Source: an uncultured Lachnospiraceae bacterium
GTDB lineage: Bacteria; Bacillota; Clostridia; Lachnospirales; Lachnospiraceae
Direction: 5' to 3'
Length of the DNA: 29,158 nucleotides
Assembly: GCA_900546495.1 (NCBI GenBank)
Contig: URDN01000033.1
Span: forward strand, 1-29,158
Shown: one piece after another, positions 1 to 7,457 of the stretch
Position numbering within the stretch: position 1 is the first letter of the stretch
Layout of the letters: each line of letters begins with the position of its first letter
Notes under the pieces: generated by a model
Database searches by the model: none
Seen by the model: only the letters and a program-made list of their open reading frames with translations
What the model was told of the DNA's origin: nothing
Made by a program: the position numbers and the translations under genes

Positions 1-711
1 GCTCTGCGGTTCATCATACTGAAATACGATCGGCCAGGTCGTAGACGGAATAAACACTCTGCCGCTGCTGTCCTGCATATAAGTATAGTAATCATCCATA
101 GAATTGATCACCGGTTCAAAACCATCCTTTTTGTCTGCAATTCCGACAACAGTATATGGTTCCCCGGATATTTCGATAGTTTTTCCAATGGCATCTTCTC
201 CCTGAAACAGAGAAGAAGCACAATCCTGATCCAAAATTGCTACTTTTCTATATTTTGCATAGTCGTTACTGTCAAATCCACGACCTTCTTTTACCGCATA
301 ACTGCAGGTATCCAGATAGTTCTGGTCGATTCCCATGACATAACCGCCGGAAAGAGATATATTTCCATAGCATACAGTATCGTAACCCTGACGGCTGGTA
401 TAACGGGAAGCGTCCTCCACGCCATCTGCTGCCAGAATCTGCTGCATCGTATCATCACTGATTACAGGAACACCGTCCGGGATTCCATTGTAATCCATTT
501 CATACGTCCATTCATTCTGATAAAGCTGAACGGTAACTGTATTATTTCCGGCTCCCACCAGATTCTGCTTGATCTGCTCATTTGTTCCCTGAATTGTGGA
601 AACAATCGCAATAATCGCACCAATACCGATAATAATACCAAGCATCGTCAGAAAGGAACGCATTTTATGTGACCAAATGCCCTGAAAGGACAGTCTAATA
701 TTTTCTAACAT
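1..711 (-). CDS. MacB-like ABC transporter permease (partial, C-terminus outside window)
   Basis: The first 237 codons of a FtsX/MacB-type permease are present; the gene runs off the left edge in frame, so the C-terminal three-membrane-segment block is missing. It starts with ATG at 711, behind GGAGG. The N-terminus (MLENIRLSFQGIW, then MRSFLTMLG and a run of Ile/Gly/Ala) is the usual MacB_PCD opening: a short cytoplasmic helix, then membrane segment 1 at about residues 20-42. The rest is the extracytoplasmic domain, including the typical SLSGGYVMGI and EGRGF stretches. The start lies 15 bp after the stop of the second membrane-fusion protein, so this is the fourth gene of the operon running from 4387. 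Family role: a mechanotransmission-type permease that, with the ATPase, drives export of peptides or small molecules through the fusion proteins. The substrate cannot be told from sequence. Confidence 0.88.
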   Translation of the reverse strand, partial: MLENIRLSFQGIWSHKMRSFLTMLGIIIGIGAIIAIVSTIQGTNEQIKQNLVGAGNNTVTVQLYQNEWTYEMDYNGIPDGVPVISDDTMQQILAADGVEDASRYTSRQGYDTVCYGNISLSGGYVMGIDQNYLDTCSYAVKEGRGFDSNDYAKYRKVAILDQDCASSLFQGEDAIGKTIEISGEPYTVVGIADKKDGFEPVINSMDDYYTYMQDSSGRVFIPSTTWPIVFQYDEPQS

Positions 712-726
712 TTCACGCACCTCCCT

Positions 727-2286
727 TTAATTTGATGAATCATCGGCATTTACTGCACGGATGCCTTCTTTTGCAGTCTTTCCATATGGAAATGCAATAC
801 GCTCATCCTCTGTCAGTCCGGATTTAATTTCAATGGTATCACCATTAATAATTTTTCCTGTTTTTACATACTGTTTTACCAGACGGTCATTTTCATCTGC
901 CTTTAATACATAAGACTTCCCATTTTCGGAACGCACATAACCTTTGAAAATATAAATGGATGCACCATCTTCCTCATCGGATACCGTCATATTGATGTCC
1001 ACATACTCTCCGTTTCGAAGTCCTGTGGAATCCTCAATATACGCAACAAACGGATAGTAAGACACGTTATTGTTACCGCCCCCGTAAGAAGATACATTTG
1101 CAGACGGATAATTTTTAATTTCCGTAATCTCCGCCTCACAGCTTGTTCCGCTCTCCCAGGAAGAAACGCTGACAATCTGTCCCGGTTTCACCTTATCCAG
1201 CAAAAGTTCACTGATTCCACCGGTCACATATAGTCCTTCGGAACCCGCTATTTCCATAAACGGTGTTCCATCAGTTGGAAGATTATCTTTATCCTGCAGA
1301 TTTTTCACGGTTCCGGTCACATTTGCATAGATAATACCATCGCTGCTCTGGGCCTTCAGTTTTTCTACTTCCAGCTCTGCTTTTCGCTTATCCAGATCCA
1401 GATCTTTGAGCTTCTTTTCCTGTTCCACGATCATATCATTCAGTTCACTCTGGGTATAACCTCCCTGATCCGCCACATCAGCGCCTGTATCATCCACGGT
1501 ATCTGTATCTGATATATTGGTATCTTCTGTCAACTGTGTCCGATCTGCCACAGACCAGCGGGTATCCGCATCCGGCACCACAATCTGAGAACCATCCACT
1601 TCCCATTCTGATAAAAGTTTTCCGGATACACTGTTATTCTCATGGATTTCAAATACCACATGCAGTCCGGCTTCTGATAACTGACTGAAAAAACTTCCTG
1701 TCACATAAGCATCTTCCGTACACAAATAACGATATGGATTCTCTGCACTTCCATCTGCTTCATTCTGATTATAAGGCACCGCTGTCCATAAAATATAATT
1801 ATAGGCATCCCCGCTCATTTCCGGAACATCCGGTGTTGAAGGTGTCGATGAATCCGGCGTTACAGGTTCTGACGGTTCCACATACGGTTTTGTATTTTTC
1901 AGCTTCTTTAATTCATTCTGTGCAAGTGTGATCTGATTTTTCAGATTTTCCACTTCCAGCTCTTTTCCCTGCAGATTCAGGGTTGCAACTGTCGTATCCA
2001 ATGCCAGCAGTTTATCGCCTTTCTGCACCTGCTGTCCTTCTTCGACATAAACTTCTTTAATCTCATCATCTTTTGAGATCTCTACGGTCTGGGAATAATC
2101 ATTTGTCACCAAGCCGGAGCTGTTGACGTCATCTCCCCAGTAACCGCTGTTCAAATCTGCCACTGACTGCACCTCTGCCGTCATTTTAGACCGCTGTACA
2201 TAAATGCCTCCGCCAATCCCCCCGACTGACACAGCAGCAACAATGGCGATCACAAGAACACGTTTCATGACTTTTTTATTTTTCAT
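727..2286 (-). CDS. HlyD/MacA-type membrane-fusion protein with inserted domain (second of two)
   Basis: 519 residues. An N-terminal membrane anchor (residues about 9-28) is followed by a biotinyl-lipoyl half (EVYVEEGQQVQKGDKLLALD), the first coiled-coil helix (about 100-133), an insertion (about 134-275), the second helix (about 276-313), and then the second lipoyl half and beta-barrel domains. The insertion is unusual. It has a Pro/Ser/Thr linker, an apparently folded stretch of about 90 residues rich in Trp and Tyr, and an acidic Asp/Thr linker, all at the tip of the hairpin where Gram-negative MacA contacts TolC. Its start overlaps the stop of the ATPase gene by 4 bp (ATGA), so the two are translationally coupled. 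Known role: links the permease to its substrate outside the membrane. There is no lipobox. Family assignment is firm; the function of the insertion is unknown. Confidence 0.87.
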   Translation of the reverse strand: MKNKKVMKRVLVIAIVAAVSVGGIGGGIYVQRSKMTAEVQSVADLNSGYWGDDVNSSGLVTNDYSQTVEISKDDEIKEVYVEEGQQVQKGDKLLALDTTVATLNLQGKELEVENLKNQITLAQNELKKLKNTKPYVEPSEPVTPDSSTPSTPDVPEMSGDAYNYILWTAVPYNQNEADGSAENPYRYLCTEDAYVTGSFFSQLSEAGLHVVFEIHENNSVSGKLLSEWEVDGSQIVVPDADTRWSVADRTQLTEDTNISDTDTVDDTGADVADQGGYTQSELNDMIVEQEKKLKDLDLDKRKAELEVEKLKAQSSDGIIYANVTGTVKNLQDKDNLPTDGTPFMEIAGSEGLYVTGGISELLLDKVKPGQIVSVSSWESGTSCEAEITEIKNYPSANVSSYGGGNNNVSYYPFVAYIEDSTGLRNGEYVDINMTVSDEEDGASIYIFKGYVRSENGKSYVLKADENDRLVKQYVKTGKIINGDTIEIKSGLTEDERIAFPYGKTAKEGIRAVNADDSSN

Positions 2287-2957
2287 TCTGCCGCCTCCTC
2301 TATCTCACCATCGATAATGCGGATCACACGTTTTGCATAAGAAGCAATCTTGGCATCGTGTGTGATCATAACAATTGTTACACCTTCTTCATTCAACCGT
2401 TCAAACAGCTCCATGATCTGCTTTCCTGATTTGGAATCTAACGCACCCGTCGGCTCATCTGCAAGTAAAATCTTCGGATTATTCACCATTGCGCGGGCAA
2501 TTGCCACACGCTGTTTTTGTCCTCCGGAAAGCTGTGTCGGTTTGAAATCCACACGATCTGCCAGTCCCACGCGCTCCAGTGCCGCTGCTGCACGTTTTTC
2601 CCGGTCTGCTTTTTTCACACCTGCATAGATTAACGGAAGTGCCACATTTTCCAGTGCACTCTCCCTCGGCAGCAGATGAAAACTCTGAAATACAAATCCA
2701 ATGCTGTTCAGTCTTACATCTGCCAGCTCCCGGTCTTTGCAAGCCAGAACATCCTGACCAGAAAGCTCATAACTTCCGCTGGTTGGCAGATCTAAGCATC
2801 CGATAATATTCATCAGTGTGGTTTTTCCGGAACCGGATGGTCCCATGATCGCCACATATTCGCCTTCTTCCACGGAAAGGCTGACATCTTTTAAAACCGG
2901 AACTACCAGTTTTTCCTGCTGATAATCCTTATAAATATGACTGAGATTTAAAAGCAT
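2283..2957 (-). CDS. MacB/LolD-type ABC transporter ATPase
   Basis: 224 residues, a full-length stand-alone nucleotide-binding domain of the MacB/LolD group. Walker A is GPSGSGKTT (about 39-47). The Q-loop lies in GFVFQSFHLLP, the signature is LSGGQKQR, Walker B and the catalytic Glu are in ILLADEPTGALD, and the H-loop His is in MITHD. The ADEPTGALD form and the short size are typical of this export group rather than importers. ATG follows AGGGGGTGG. It begins 11 bp after the stop of the first fusion protein and overlaps the next gene by 4 bp. It should power the permease encoded at 1-711. Confidence 0.95.
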   Translation of the reverse strand: MLLNLSHIYKDYQQEKLVVPVLKDVSLSVEEGEYVAIMGPSGSGKTTLMNIIGCLDLPTSGSYELSGQDVLACKDRELADVRLNSIGFVFQSFHLLPRESALENVALPLIYAGVKKADREKRAAAALERVGLADRVDFKPTQLSGGQKQRVAIARAMVNNPKILLADEPTGALDSKSGKQIMELFERLNEEGVTIVMITHDAKIASYAKRVIRIIDGEIEEAAE

Positions 2958-2968
2958 AGATCCACCCC

Positions 2969-4387
2969 CTATTCTGCTGCCGGAGTGTCTGAACTTCCTG
3001 TATCAGCTCCCAAATCCCCATCTTCCGAACCGTCTGTCACCGGTTTCATATCATTTTCGCCAACCATACCGGTGTCAATATTTTCGTCCATATTATAGGA
3101 ATCTGTCATACTGCTGTCTTCCGGAGTTTCATCGGACAAATCCTGCTGGTAGCCCTCATCCATATCATCAGAAATCATACCGTCATCCGGGTATTCTTCC
3201 ACCATTCCTTCTCCTGCATTTGTAGTTGTATTTAATCCTTCACGAAATCCGGATACCGGCCATGCGATCATATCCTCCGGCGCCAATCCGGATTTTATCT
3301 CATACATGTCCATTCCTTCGTCATAGTCACCAAGTTCAACCGTACGTTTTTCCAGTTTGCCTTTTCCGTTATCAGCCCATACATAAGGGGTGTCCTCATC
3401 CTGTACAATGTAGCCGCTGTAGATCCAGATGCCATCTTTTGTCTCTGTCTGCCCCTCATCCAGCTCCACATACAGATGCTGACCTAACATCAGTCCATCC
3501 GCAGAATCCAGTTTTACATAAAACGGATATTTGGTAGATTGATTGTCGGAATTCGATCCATCGGAATTCATAACTCCGCTATTGTTATCCGTATCTTTAT
3601 TCTCCGTGTCAATTTTTTCAATGGTTCCACTCCATGTTTTCGTATCATCTACTCTGGAACGAAGGATCACGGCCTGACCTTTTGACAGATTATGGACATT
3701 CGTCTCATTCACGGTTCCTTTGACTCGATAATCACCGGTTGTTAAAATTGACATAAACGGCTGTGTATTGCCATACTGGTCAGAATCGCCATTTTCATTG
3801 ATAGATTTTACCACACCATTGATTTTGCTGGTTACGGTAGACTGTGACATAGTATCTTCCATCTTCTGAATCTCTAACTTTTTACTCTGCTGCTCATATT
3901 CAGACTGCTTGATGGATGTCTGCAGACTCTGGATCTGTACGGTATAATTAAACTGTTCATCCTTGGACGCTGCATTTTTCTCTGCTGTCAGTGTCTTGAT
4001 CTGGTTATTGTAATCGGTGATCTGATTTCCGATACTCTCAAGTTCCAGTTTTGCCTGTGCGATCTGCAGGCTCAGATCATCGGTCTTGTACTCAAATAAT
4101 GGGGTTCCCTCCTGCACTTCATCTCCGACAGCTACAAAAATCTGTTTTACGGTCTGATCCGAACTCAGTGTGATATCCCAGGTATCCTGTGATTCCACCA
4201 CGCCCATATACCGATTCTGGCTTCCGGCATTGACTGCGCCTGTCATGGACTGTACCGACTCCACATAAGCTGCATCTCCACCACTCTTACTTTTTCCAAG
4301 CCGGTCTTTCAGGAAAAAACCAACGGCTACTGCTGCGACAGCTGCAACGATGACAACTGCCAAAATGATTTTTTTCTTTTTGCTCAT
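2969..4387 (-). CDS. HlyD/MacA-type membrane-fusion protein with acidic C-terminal tail (first of two)
   Basis: 472 residues, first gene of the export operon. There is an N-terminal membrane anchor (about 6-25), a lipoyl half (KQIFVAVGDEVQEGTPLFEY), a coiled-coil hairpin (about 110-190, rich in Gln/Lys/Glu), the second lipoyl half (SKINGVVKSI) and beta-barrel regions. From about residue 385 to the end is an acidic, Asp/Glu/Ser/Met-rich low-complexity tail that is not part of the family fold. ATG at 4387 follows AGGAGG with 8 bp spacing. It is clearly different from the second fusion protein (no insertion in the hairpin, different tail), so the pair may form a mixed adaptor. A terminator-like hairpin sits about 100 bp upstream, in the leader region. 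Confidence 0.86.
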   Translation of the reverse strand: MSKKKKIILAVVIVAAVAAVAVGFFLKDRLGKSKSGGDAAYVESVQSMTGAVNAGSQNRYMGVVESQDTWDITLSSDQTVKQIFVAVGDEVQEGTPLFEYKTDDLSLQIAQAKLELESIGNQITDYNNQIKTLTAEKNAASKDEQFNYTVQIQSLQTSIKQSEYEQQSKKLEIQKMEDTMSQSTVTSKINGVVKSINENGDSDQYGNTQPFMSILTTGDYRVKGTVNETNVHNLSKGQAVILRSRVDDTKTWSGTIEKIDTENKDTDNNSGVMNSDGSNSDNQSTKYPFYVKLDSADGLMLGQHLYVELDEGQTETKDGIWIYSGYIVQDEDTPYVWADNGKGKLEKRTVELGDYDEGMDMYEIKSGLAPEDMIAWPVSGFREGLNTTTNAGEGMVEEYPDDGMISDDMDEGYQQDLSDETPEDSSMTDSYNMDENIDTGMVGENDMKPVTDGSEDGDLGADTGSSDTPAAE

Positions 4388-4485
4388 ATCGCGCTCCTCC
4401 TATATTCAGCAAATCCGTATCGTCTTACAGCTATCCATTCCACTGCTGACTGCGCCGTACAACGGAAACGAAAACTCACTCAGAC

Positions 4486-4526
4486 ATACAAAAAATGGCT
4501 ACAGATTTCCTTTCTGTAACCATTTT
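4486..4526 (-). terminator. Intrinsic terminator or attenuator upstream of the export operon
   Basis: On the minus strand a 14-bp stem (arms 4513-4526 and 4492-4505, one G-U pair) with a 7-base loop is followed by six T. It looks like a complete rho-independent terminator. It lies between the hydF end and the first fusion-protein gene, about 100 bp before that start codon. It either ends hydF readthrough or, if the promoter is upstream, attenuates the export operon. A TGATAAAAT extended -10-like string overlaps its upstream arm, too close for that start site to make the whole hairpin. Confidence 0.7.
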
Positions 4527-4604
4527 ATCATGTCGTATTTTTTAATACTATTAAGATACCCTTAATTTTTATTTTTCTACCATTTCAGAAGGTAAAATAA
4601 TTGT

Positions 4605-4629
4605 AAAGCGGACATTCGCAATCCGCTTT
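4605..4629 (-). terminator. Hairpin downstream of hydF, probable terminator
   Basis: Perfect 8-bp inverted repeat, AAAGCGGA at 4605-4612 and TCCGCTTT at 4622-4629, with a 9-base loop. On the minus strand it is followed by a T-rich stretch (ACAATTATTTT). It lies about 120 bp after the hydF stop. The T-run is imperfect, so termination may be partial. The second hairpin at 4486-4526 would back it up. Confidence 0.5.
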
Positions 4630-4675
4630 CGCTACTTGCTCATGAACGCAGTCGCTTTGTCCTAACCGGCATTAT

Positions 4676-4736
4676 GTAACACGTTTTATATATGTTCAAC
4701 TTGGTTTTTCATGAAAATTTGTTACTAACGTGTTAC
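4676..4736. repeat. Nested inverted repeat in the hydF 3' region
   Basis: Ten-base arms GTAACACGTT (4676-4685) and AACGTGTTAC (4727-4736) are perfect reverse complements separated by 41 bp. Inside lies the perfect 12-bp palindrome TTTTCATGAAAA (4706-4717). The right arm also overlaps a direct repeat, GTTACTAA twice (4721-4728 and 4732-4739). It starts about 10 bp after the hydF stop. No function is evident; it could be an mRNA 3' structure or a protein-binding site. The rest of the 360-bp gap between 4388 and 4747 holds only the two hairpins listed separately. Confidence 0.55.
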
Positions 4737-4747
4737 TAATATGATAC

Positions 4748-6073
4748 CTATTTTTCTGTCAAATAGGGAAAAAGTTCAATGCTTCTTTTCAGAATTCCCT
4801 TCATCTGCGCAATGGCAATTCCGTAATTCGTAAATGGCACATTCTGATCCACCGCACACTTCATACGGTATTTCACCTCACGCTCATTGAGCATACAACC
4901 GCCACAATGGATCACCAGTGCATATGGTGTCAGTTCTTCCGGAAATTCTGTTCCAGAACTTGTCTCAATGATGAGATCTTTGCCGGTGTGCTGCTTTAAC
5001 CAGCGTGGAATCTTCACGGTTCCAATGTCGTCACACTGACGATGATGCGTACATCCTTCAGAAATCAGGATTTTATCTCCATCTTTCAGTTTTTCAATGG
5101 CTTCTACACCTTTCACAGCTGTATCAAGATAACCTTTATAACGCGCCATTAAAATAGAAAAAGAAGTCAGCGGAATCTCTTTGGGAACTTCCGCAGATAC
5201 CTGCTCAAATGCCTGACTGTCCGTAACGACCATTGCCGGACGTTTGCCAAGCCGCTCTAACGTCTGTTTTAACTCGGTCTCCTTCACTACAATAGCTGCT
5301 GCATTTGCTTCTAAAACATCACGGATTGTCTGCTGCTGCGGCAGGATCAGACGTCCTTTTGGTGCCGCGGAATCAATCGGTACCACAAGGATGACAAAAT
5401 CTCCCGGATTCAGCAGATCACCAACAATCTTCAATGTCATATCTTCGTTTGGTGTCAGTTTTCCAATGCATTCTTTTAATTCATAGATGCCGTCACCAGT
5501 AAGGGCGCTGACATAACATTCCTGCCCGGATGCGATGACACTATTTTTCTTCAACGTACTATGTTCTGATGTATTTTCTTTTCCCTGCTTTACTGCTCCC
5601 TGATCAGATGCATCTTCTTTTGTTTCGCCTGCTTCTGAATTTGGACAGACATTTATTTCTTTCACCAAATCATCCGAAAGTAAATCTGCTTTGTTATTTA
5701 CAACAATATATGGAATCTCTTTTTCCATAAAAATGCGAAGCAGTTCTTCATCGCACTGCTTTTTCCCTTCTGTAGCATCCACCACAAGCACTGCGATATC
5801 CGTCTTGTTCAATACCTGTTTTGTTTTTCTGACGCGTAACTCCCCCAATGCCCCTTCATCATCAAAGCCCGGTGTGTCAATGATCATCACTGGTCCGATC
5901 GGCAATAATTCCATAGCTTTACAAACCGGATCGGTAGTTGTTCCCTTCGTATCTGATACTACCGCAAGTTCCTGTCCTGTCACAGCATTTACTACGCTGG
6001 ATTTTCCTGCATTTCTTCGTCCAAAAAAACCGATATGTACGCGATTGGCACTTGGTGTACTGTTTAATCCCAT
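4748..6073 (-). CDS. hydF: [FeFe]-hydrogenase maturation GTPase HydF
   Basis: 441 residues. HydF is the scaffold on which the 2Fe subcluster of [FeFe]-hydrogenase is assembled with HydE and HydG before transfer to HydA. The N-terminal Era/TrmE-like GTPase domain shows P-loop GRRNAGKS (18-25), DTPGFDDEG (G3) and NKAD (G4), with SALTG as G5. The C-terminal iron-sulfur domain shows the diagnostic CTH ... HCGGC cysteine/histidine pattern. Between G4 and G5 is a polar insertion of about 45 residues, rich in Glu/Lys/Ser, which accounts for a length above the usual 390-415. ATG at 6073 has AGGAGAG upstream. hydE, hydG and hydrogenase genes are not in the window. It is transcribed away from the solute-binding protein at 6242 from a shared symmetric promoter. 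Confidence 0.96.
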   Translation of the reverse strand: MGLNSTPSANRVHIGFFGRRNAGKSSVVNAVTGQELAVVSDTKGTTTDPVCKAMELLPIGPVMIIDTPGFDDEGALGELRVRKTKQVLNKTDIAVLVVDATEGKKQCDEELLRIFMEKEIPYIVVNNKADLLSDDLVKEINVCPNSEAGETKEDASDQGAVKQGKENTSEHSTLKKNSVIASGQECYVSALTGDGIYELKECIGKLTPNEDMTLKIVGDLLNPGDFVILVVPIDSAAPKGRLILPQQQTIRDVLEANAAAIVVKETELKQTLERLGKRPAMVVTDSQAFEQVSAEVPKEIPLTSFSILMARYKGYLDTAVKGVEAIEKLKDGDKILISEGCTHHRQCDDIGTVKIPRWLKQHTGKDLIIETSSGTEFPEELTPYALVIHCGGCMLNEREVKYRMKCAVDQNVPFTNYGIAIAQMKGILKRSIELFPYLTEK

Positions 6074-6121
6074 TCTTATACTCTCCTCTACGTCCTGCTA
6101 AAAAACTTGTTGCGAATGTAT

Positions 6122-6155
6122 TTATTGTAACACCACACTTTTTTTCTTACAATAA
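6122..6155. promoter_or_regulatory. Symmetric divergent promoter for hydF and the 6242 lipoprotein gene
   Basis: Perfect 9-bp inverted repeat, TTATTGTAA (6122-6130) and TTACAATAA (6147-6155). On the plus strand TTGTAA (6125-6130) and TACAAT (6148-6153) are spaced 17 bp. On the minus strand TTGTAA (6152-6147) and TACAAT (6129-6124) are also spaced 17 bp. Each -35 box is thus the complement of the other promoter's -10 box. Predicted starts leave leaders of about 45 nt for hydF and about 80 nt for the other gene. It could also be an operator for a dimeric regulator. Confidence 0.65.
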
Positions 6156-6241
6156 TAATAAGTTGAATTTGTGCTGAGGAACCAAAACCTTACTCTCACA
6201 TACATTAAAAAGAAGATTTTAACGACATTTTGGAGGTTCTT

Positions 6242-7318
6242 TTGAAAAAGATTGTCAAAAAAGGAATTGCAGTATTCACCTGCGCTGCTATGGCTGCAAC
6301 AATGCTGCTGGCAGGCTGCGGTCAGAACACCACACCAGACGAAACCGATACAGGTTCTGTAAATGTTGAAAACACTGATACTTCTGATAAAAAAGACGAA
6401 AACCCCACATTGCAGAAAGTAACTTTAAACGAAGTAGCACATTCCATTTTTTATGCACCAATGTATGTAGCAATAGAGCAAGGCTACTTTAATGATGCGG
6501 GCATTGATCTTAATCTGGTGACTGGCTTTGGTGCCGATAAGGTTATGACAGCTGTGCTTTCCGGCGAAGCAGACATTGGTTTTATGGGACCGGAAACTAC
6601 CGTCTATACGGCAAATGAAGGAAGCAAAGATCCGGTAGTTAACTTTGCACAGCTGACTCAGAGAGCCGGCAACTTTCTGGTAGCAAGAAAAGAAATCACC
6701 GATTTTGAATGGTCAGATCTGGTTGGGAAAGATGTACTTGGTGGCAGAGCCGGCGGCATGCCGGAGATGGTATTTGAATATATTTTAAAACAGAATGGTA
6801 TTGATCCATCCGATGTAAATATTAACCAGAGCATTGATTTTGGTTCTACCGGAGCAGCTTTTACCGGCGGTCAGGGCGAATACACGGTAGAATTTGAACC
6901 GGGTGCAACACTTCTCGAGCAGGAAAAAGCCGGTTATGTAGTGGCATCCCTTGGCGTGGATTCCGGTTATGTACCATACACCGCATTTAGTGCAAAAACA
7001 AGTTATATGGAAAAACATCCAAACGTAATTCAGGCATTTACGGATGCATTACAGAAAGGCATGGAATATGTCAATACTCATACACCGGAAGAAATTGCTT
7101 CCAGCATTCAGCCTCAGTTTTCTGAGACAGATACCGACACTATTACAACCATTATCCGCCGGTATCAGGAGCAGGATACCTGGAAAACTGACCTTGTATT
7201 TTCTGAGGATAGTTTCGAACTGTTACTGGATATTCTGGAAAGCGCCGGACAGTTGGAAAAACGCCCGGATTACAAAGATGTTGTAACTACAGAATATGCA
7301 GAAAAAGCATTGCAATAA
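6242..7318 (+). CDS. NitT/TauT-type ABC transporter substrate-binding lipoprotein (orphan)
   Basis: 358 residues from a TTG start at 6242, chosen because GGAGG lies at 6232-6236. A longer frame opening at TTG 6230 would place that ribosome site inside the gene. There is a lipoprotein signal peptide with lipobox LLAGC. The mature part is an NMT1/ThiY/SsuA-like fold: APMYVAIEQGYFNDAGID near the start, LSGEADIGFMGPE, then GGRAGGMPEM. Family members bind nitrate, sulfonates, taurine, thiamin precursors or similar small anions and heterocycles; the ligand here cannot be assigned. No permease or ATPase gene is adjacent on either side, so it must use a transporter encoded elsewhere or serve another role. 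It diverges from hydF. Confidence 0.88.
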   Translation: MKKIVKKGIAVFTCAAMAATMLLAGCGQNTTPDETDTGSVNVENTDTSDKKDENPTLQKVTLNEVAHSIFYAPMYVAIEQGYFNDAGIDLNLVTGFGADKVMTAVLSGEADIGFMGPETTVYTANEGSKDPVVNFAQLTQRAGNFLVARKEITDFEWSDLVGKDVLGGRAGGMPEMVFEYILKQNGIDPSDVNINQSIDFGSTGAAFTGGQGEYTVEFEPGATLLEQEKAGYVVASLGVDSGYVPYTAFSAKTSYMEKHPNVIQAFTDALQKGMEYVNTHTPEEIASSIQPQFSETDTDTITTIIRRYQEQDTWKTDLVFSEDSFELLLDILESAGQLEKRPDYKDVVTTEYAEKALQ

Positions 7319-7323
7319 GAAAG

Positions 7324-7343
7324 TGGGGGGATACATCCCCCCA
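7324..7343 (+). terminator. GC-rich hairpin after the solute-binding protein gene
   Basis: Perfect inverted repeat TGGGGGGAT / ATCCCCCCA with only two bases between the arms, so the working stem is probably six G-C pairs with a loop of about six bases. It begins 6 bp after the stop. No T-run follows, so it may protect the mRNA end or terminate only weakly. The remaining bases to 7457 show nothing further. Confidence 0.45.
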
Positions 7344-7457
7344 TCACACAAAGTAACTTCATATATTCACAACAACACCTCTTAATCATACTTATTGCAT
7401 CGTAATGTAAAAATCTGTTAATTTTTTATCTTTTTATATCTCGTACGGAAACCATTT

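Noticed and set aside
6154..6241. Possible thiamin riboswitch upstream of the NitT/TauT-type binding protein
   Set aside because: A CTGAG string is present but the rest of the conserved thiamin-box core is not.
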